Of a DNA stretch of 64,000 bases, positions 61,231 to 64,000 are shown piece by piece. The position numbers and the translations under genes were made by a program. This DNA is from Propionibacterium sp. oral taxon 192 str. F0372 (GTDB taxonomy: Bacteria; Actinomycetota; Actinomycetes; Propionibacteriales; Propionibacteriaceae): contig NZ_KE340297.1 in assembly GCF_000413315.1 (NCBI RefSeq), positions 1,500,599-1,564,598 on the forward strand, given 5' to 3'. Under the pieces are notes generated by a model. That model was not told the origin of the DNA, did not search any database, and saw only the letters and a list, made by a program, of their open reading frames with translations. Each line of letters begins with the position of its first letter. The first letter of the stretch is position 1.

Positions 61231-61950
61231 ATGCCGGACAGCTATGGTGAGCGAGTGCCTCGAATCCTAGTGGTGGACGACGATGACACCGTGCGTGGTG
61301 TCGTGGGCGACTACCTGCGCGCCGCAGGCATGGAGGTCGTCACCCGCAACGATGGCGTCGACGCCTTTGCCACCGCTAGCACCCAGCGGTTTGATCTCAT
61401 CGTTCTCGATCTGATGCTCCCCGGCATTGATGGACTTGAGGTCCACCGCCGCCTGTGCCGTTGTGGTATCCGCACCCCGGTCATCATGCTCACCGCCAAG
61501 GCTTCCGAAGCTGATCGAGTGCTGGGCTTGGAGACTGGCGCCGACGACTACCTCACCAAGCCGTTTTCGGCACGTGAACTCGTGCTGCGGGTGCAGTCGA
61601 TTCTACGTCGTTCAGGGGCCAGTGAAACCCACGAGTCGGAGCGGCAGATCGTGGTCGACGGAGATATACGCCTCGACCTCACGGCCCGCAAGGCATTCCG
61701 TGACGAAGCGCAGTTGGACCTCACCCTGCGCGAATATGATCTGCTCGCCCACTTCGTCACTCACCCTGATGAGGTGATGTCCCGGGAAGAACTCATGGGA
61801 CACGTATGGGGTTGGGAATACGGCGATCCATCCACCGTCACCGTCCATGTCCGGCGGGTGCGCAGCAAGATCGAGGCCGACCCTGCAAACCCGAAACGCT
61901 TGGTCACCGTGTGGGGCCGTGGCTACCGCTGGGAACCGGCAGAGGAGTGA
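61231..61950 (+). CDS. OmpR-family response regulator
   Basis: A 239-aa regulator: receiver domain with acidic pocket VVDDDD, phospho-acceptor Asp 60 in LIVLDLMLPG and Lys in YLTKPFS, then a winged-helix effector domain (LDLTLREYDLLAHFVTHPDEVMSREEL and VTVHVRRVRSKIE). ATG immediately follows the dipZ stop (TGAATG), so translation is coupled. Confidence 0.92.
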   Translation: MPDSYGERVPRILVVDDDDTVRGVVGDYLRAAGMEVVTRNDGVDAFATASTQRFDLIVLDLMLPGIDGLEVHRRLCRCGIRTPVIMLTAKASEADRVLGLETGADDYLTKPFSARELVLRVQSILRRSGASETHESERQIVVDGDIRLDLTARKAFRDEAQLDLTLREYDLLAHFVTHPDEVMSREELMGHVWGWEYGDPSTVTVHVRRVRSKIEADPANPKRLVTVWGRGYRWEPAEE

Positions 61951-61951
61951 C

Positions 61952-62944
61952 ATGACAGCGCTGCTCGCAGCCGTGGCCGCTGCCCTCGTTGTTGGGCTGG
62001 TGGGTGCCGCTGGCACCCTGCGCGTCGCTCGCAGTTCAGTGAGGTGGGCGACCATTCTTGGCCCGGTCACCGTCGTGCTGGCGGTGGGGGCTGGGTTGTT
62101 GGTTGGGACGAGCAAAATGCTCATCGGCGACGCCAGAGTGGTGCTGCTCATCCTCGGCGCCGTGCTGCCTGTTGCCTTGCTTATGGGGGTTTTCGTGTCT
62201 GTCCGGTCGAACCGGATCATGACCGATGTTCGGACCCGCTTGGATGGGGAGCGTCGACGCAGGGAGATAGAGGAAGGCCGGTTGGAACTCATCACCTGGC
62301 TCTCCCATGACCTGCGTACTCCGCTGGCGGGGATCCGGGCCATGGCTGAGGCGCTCATCGACGGCGTTGCTTCCGATCCGCAGGCCTATCACCGAGCAAT
62401 TGTCGTCGATGCGGATCGGACTACCACCATGGTGAACGATCTGATGGCCCTCGCATCGTTGAAGTCCAAGCTCACCTCCAGGACAACCGAGACGGTTGTT
62501 ATGGCCGATCTGGTCTCCGACCTGCTGGGTCAGCTCCGGCCCCTGGCACATTCGCGTGGGATGGAACTGGTGGGGGAGCTCAATACCACCACCTCCGATG
62601 TCAACGGGGACACTAGCCTGCTGACCCGGGCCGTGCAGAACGTTGTGGTCAATGCGATCAACTACTCGACACCGGGAACTCGGGTAAATCTCGCCCTGGA
62701 TTCCGCCGCGGGATGGGTCGTGGTCTCGGTGACCGATGGGTGCGGGAGACTAGAACCTGACACGTTAGCCCACATGTTCGAGGCCGGGTGGCGTCGGGAT
62801 ACCGCCCGCACACCGAACGCATCTGCCGGTTCGGGCCTGGGCCTGGCCATTGTGAAAGCAGTAGTCGAAGCCCATTCCGGACGGGTGCAGGTGAACAATA
62901 CCGTGGACGGGTGCACCATGGTCTTGCAACTGCCCGCAGCCTGA
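61952..62944 (+). CDS. sensor histidine kinase
   Basis: A 330-aa membrane kinase: three hydrophobic segments in residues 1-85 with very short outer loops, so no large outside sensor; H-box LSHDLRTPLAGI (His near 115), N-box AVQNVVVNAINYS and G-box GSGLGLAIVKAVVEAH. It pairs with the response regulator 1 bp upstream. With so little outside, it may sense through the membrane or through DipZ. GAGGAG precedes ATG 61952. Confidence 0.9.
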   Translation: MTALLAAVAAALVVGLVGAAGTLRVARSSVRWATILGPVTVVLAVGAGLLVGTSKMLIGDARVVLLILGAVLPVALLMGVFVSVRSNRIMTDVRTRLDGERRRREIEEGRLELITWLSHDLRTPLAGIRAMAEALIDGVASDPQAYHRAIVVDADRTTTMVNDLMALASLKSKLTSRTTETVVMADLVSDLLGQLRPLAHSRGMELVGELNTTTSDVNGDTSLLTRAVQNVVVNAINYSTPGTRVNLALDSAAGWVVVSVTDGCGRLEPDTLAHMFEAGWRRDTARTPNASAGSGLGLAIVKAVVEAHSGRVQVNNTVDGCTMVLQLPAA

Positions 62945-63089
62945 TATGTGTCCCACGCAGGCGTGTCTTGGCCATCCCGGTCGTGACGGTTCTCGCTCGT
63001 CAGCGGTAAGGTCCGCTCCAACTAAATCCCCTGAGCATGCTCCCCGGGGTGCCTATCGTGCGAAGTGCCACACGATCCGATCGACGGAT

Positions 63090-63782
63090 TCAGTCCTGTT
63101 GCGAGGATTGCAACTCCAGACTCATCGTGCAGTGCCCAGGGGCAGCGAAGGGTAATAACTGCGTGTCGGCTTGGTGGTTCCATTCCTCCATGGCTCCCGC
63201 GATCAGGGATCTGTGCATCGCACACACCATGTCTGGGTCTTGTCTGGCCTCCTCCACCAGGGGACAGGTGTGCAGCAGGACCGAGGTCCTGTCCTCCGAC
63301 ACCTCGGGAGAAAAACCCATCGAGGCCAACAAATCGACGAGATGCTGGAGCAGGTCATCCTGATCATCGGGCAGTGTGGAAATCAGCGCGCGGGCCCACA
63401 AGGAACCTAGTTGTCGCGCCATTTGCGGATCACGGGTCAGCACGCACTGCTGGGCCAGTGCTTGGGCTAGGGCTCGGTGGTCGATGTCCGATGGGGCGGT
63501 GAGTTTCGTGCGTCCCAGTGGGCTGATCGAATAACGCAGTGCGGGACGACCTCGGCCCCGGGGCGGTTCGGGTTCGCAATCGATATAACCCTCGGACGCT
63601 AGCTCCTCCAGGTGAACCCGAGAAGTGTTCGGGTGCCCGCCCACGGTTGCGGCGATCTGTACTACGGTCGCCGGGCGATTGAAGCTGTTGACCGCCCGCA
63701 ACACGCGCATCCTGGCGGGAGTGAGCTCTACCGCGGTCGCGGCAGAGGGGTAGGGACCGAGTGGGATCGTGTTGCTGTTCAC
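63090..63782 (-). CDS. HTH transcriptional regulator with Cys/His cluster
   Basis: A 230-aa regulator: winged helix (TPARMRVLRAVNSFNRPATVVQIAATVGGHPNTSRVHLEELASEG), then a C-terminal half with Cys 173, Cys 187, His 190 and Cys 218 (TCPLVEE, VCAMHRS, GHCTMS). This spacing resembles Fe-S-binding SufR-like regulators. It is divergent from a DUF2249 gene, so nitric oxide or iron-sulphur stress is a plausible signal. GTG 63782 is 6 nt from TATGCT (63794-63789), favouring a leaderless start over ATG 63788. Confidence 0.7.
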   Translation of the reverse strand: MNSNTIPLGPYPSAATAVELTPARMRVLRAVNSFNRPATVVQIAATVGGHPNTSRVHLEELASEGYIDCEPEPPRGRGRPALRYSISPLGRTKLTAPSDIDHRALAQALAQQCVLTRDPQMARQLGSLWARALISTLPDDQDDLLQHLVDLLASMGFSPEVSEDRTSVLLHTCPLVEEARQDPDMVCAMHRSLIAGAMEEWNHQADTQLLPFAAPGHCTMSLELQSSQQD

Positions 63783-63840
63783 GCACATAGCATATTAAAT
63801 TCTTCCATACCGTGAGTTGATAAATCTTTAGGAGACCCTG

Positions 63841-64000
63841 TGAGCAACGAACTTCCCATCACCGAGGCATCTCATTCCTGCGGCTGCGGACACCATGACG
63901 AGGGTCTTCCCACCCTTGACGCCCGCGTCATCCCCCATGCCATTCGCCATGGTGCCATCATTGGTGCCTTCCAACAGATTGCCCCGGGTGCAGCCATGGT
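63841..64000 (+). CDS. DUF2249-domain protein, cut by window end
   Basis: The first 53 codons: an N-terminal SHSCGCGHHDEG Cys/His cluster, then LDARVIPHAIRHGAIIGAFQQIAPGAAM, the start of a DUF2249 domain. These proteins accompany nitrosative-stress regulators and hemerythrins. GTG 63841 follows TTAGGAGA. Product not complete in the window. Confidence 0.7.

Noticed and set aside
1-64000. CRISPR array, rRNA operon, intact insertion sequence or prophage
   Set aside because: No regularly spaced direct repeats, rRNA sequence, DDE transposase or phage structural genes were seen. Only recombinase-like and other remnants near 33-35 kb and 43-44 kb suggest past mobile DNA.

Overview
The window is a high-GC actinobacterial chromosome segment, most like a member of the Propionibacteriaceae. 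That placement is an inference from gene content and synteny: a CspB/DUF3027 pair, DUF2530 beside an NCS2 purine permease, and an mscL/SAF/FmdB/5-FCL/MoeA(Glp)/GNAT/GlpR-like block. No rRNA, CRISPR array, complete insertion sequence or intact prophage was seen.

Layout. 1-8.2 kb: purine biosynthesis (purD, purB, purC, purS, purQ, purL), split by one reverse-strand DUF2207-like membrane gene. 8.4-16 kb: housekeeping genes (Nudix, helicase-associated fragment, cold-shock protein, DUF3027, DUF2530, purine permease, DtxR/IdeR-type regulator). 16.4-26.4 kb: Na+/H+ antiporter, tRNA-Arg(CCU), lipoprotein, the mscL-to-GlpR block (folate and gephyrin-like cell-division genes), an alpha/beta hydrolase and tRNA-Ala(CGC). 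26.4-33 kb, directly after tRNA-Ala: an accessory photolyase cluster (SRPBCC, Phr, CPBP protease, NAD(P)-binding protein with a broken TspO-like tail, FAD oxidoreductase) followed by an SDR and a PPOX-fold protein. 33-45 kb: a patchy accessory zone of small regulators (MarR, MerR-hydrolase fusion, WYL, ArsR), VOC/SnoaL/AHSA1/TfoX stress-type proteins, two TfoX-C paralogues 8 kb apart, decayed recombinase and AraC remnants, a collapsed second copy of an ArsR operon, and a sialidase. 45.5-49.3 kb: GH13 amylase with divergent TetR, metallophosphoesterase, Mpg glycosylase. 49.3-53.4 kb: a DUF262 (GmrSD-N type) gene fused operonically to a gutted HipA kinase, then an intracellular subtilase. 54.1-58.5 kb: a complete carbohydrate ABC operon with its own MsmK/UgpC-type ATPase. 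59.0-62.9 kb: a Met-rich thioredoxin lipoprotein, DipZ and an OmpR-type two-component system in one operon. The end holds a Cys/His-containing HTH regulator divergent from a DUF2249 gene cut by the window edge.

Gene expression theme. At least a dozen start codons on both strands lie 6-8 nt after a TAnnnT box with no Shine-Dalgarno sequence, so many transcripts are probably leaderless. The clearest case is the 17-bp gap between the 5-FCL and moeA/glp genes, where one near-palindromic TATGGTA can serve as the -10 box in both directions.

Best candidates for something undescribed are the DUF262-HipA operon, the shared bidirectional -10 element, the MerR-hydrolase fusion with its operator in the promoter spacer, the subtilase with an I9-like domain at the wrong end, and two structured intergenic elements (16.27-16.35 kb and 20.26-20.35 kb).
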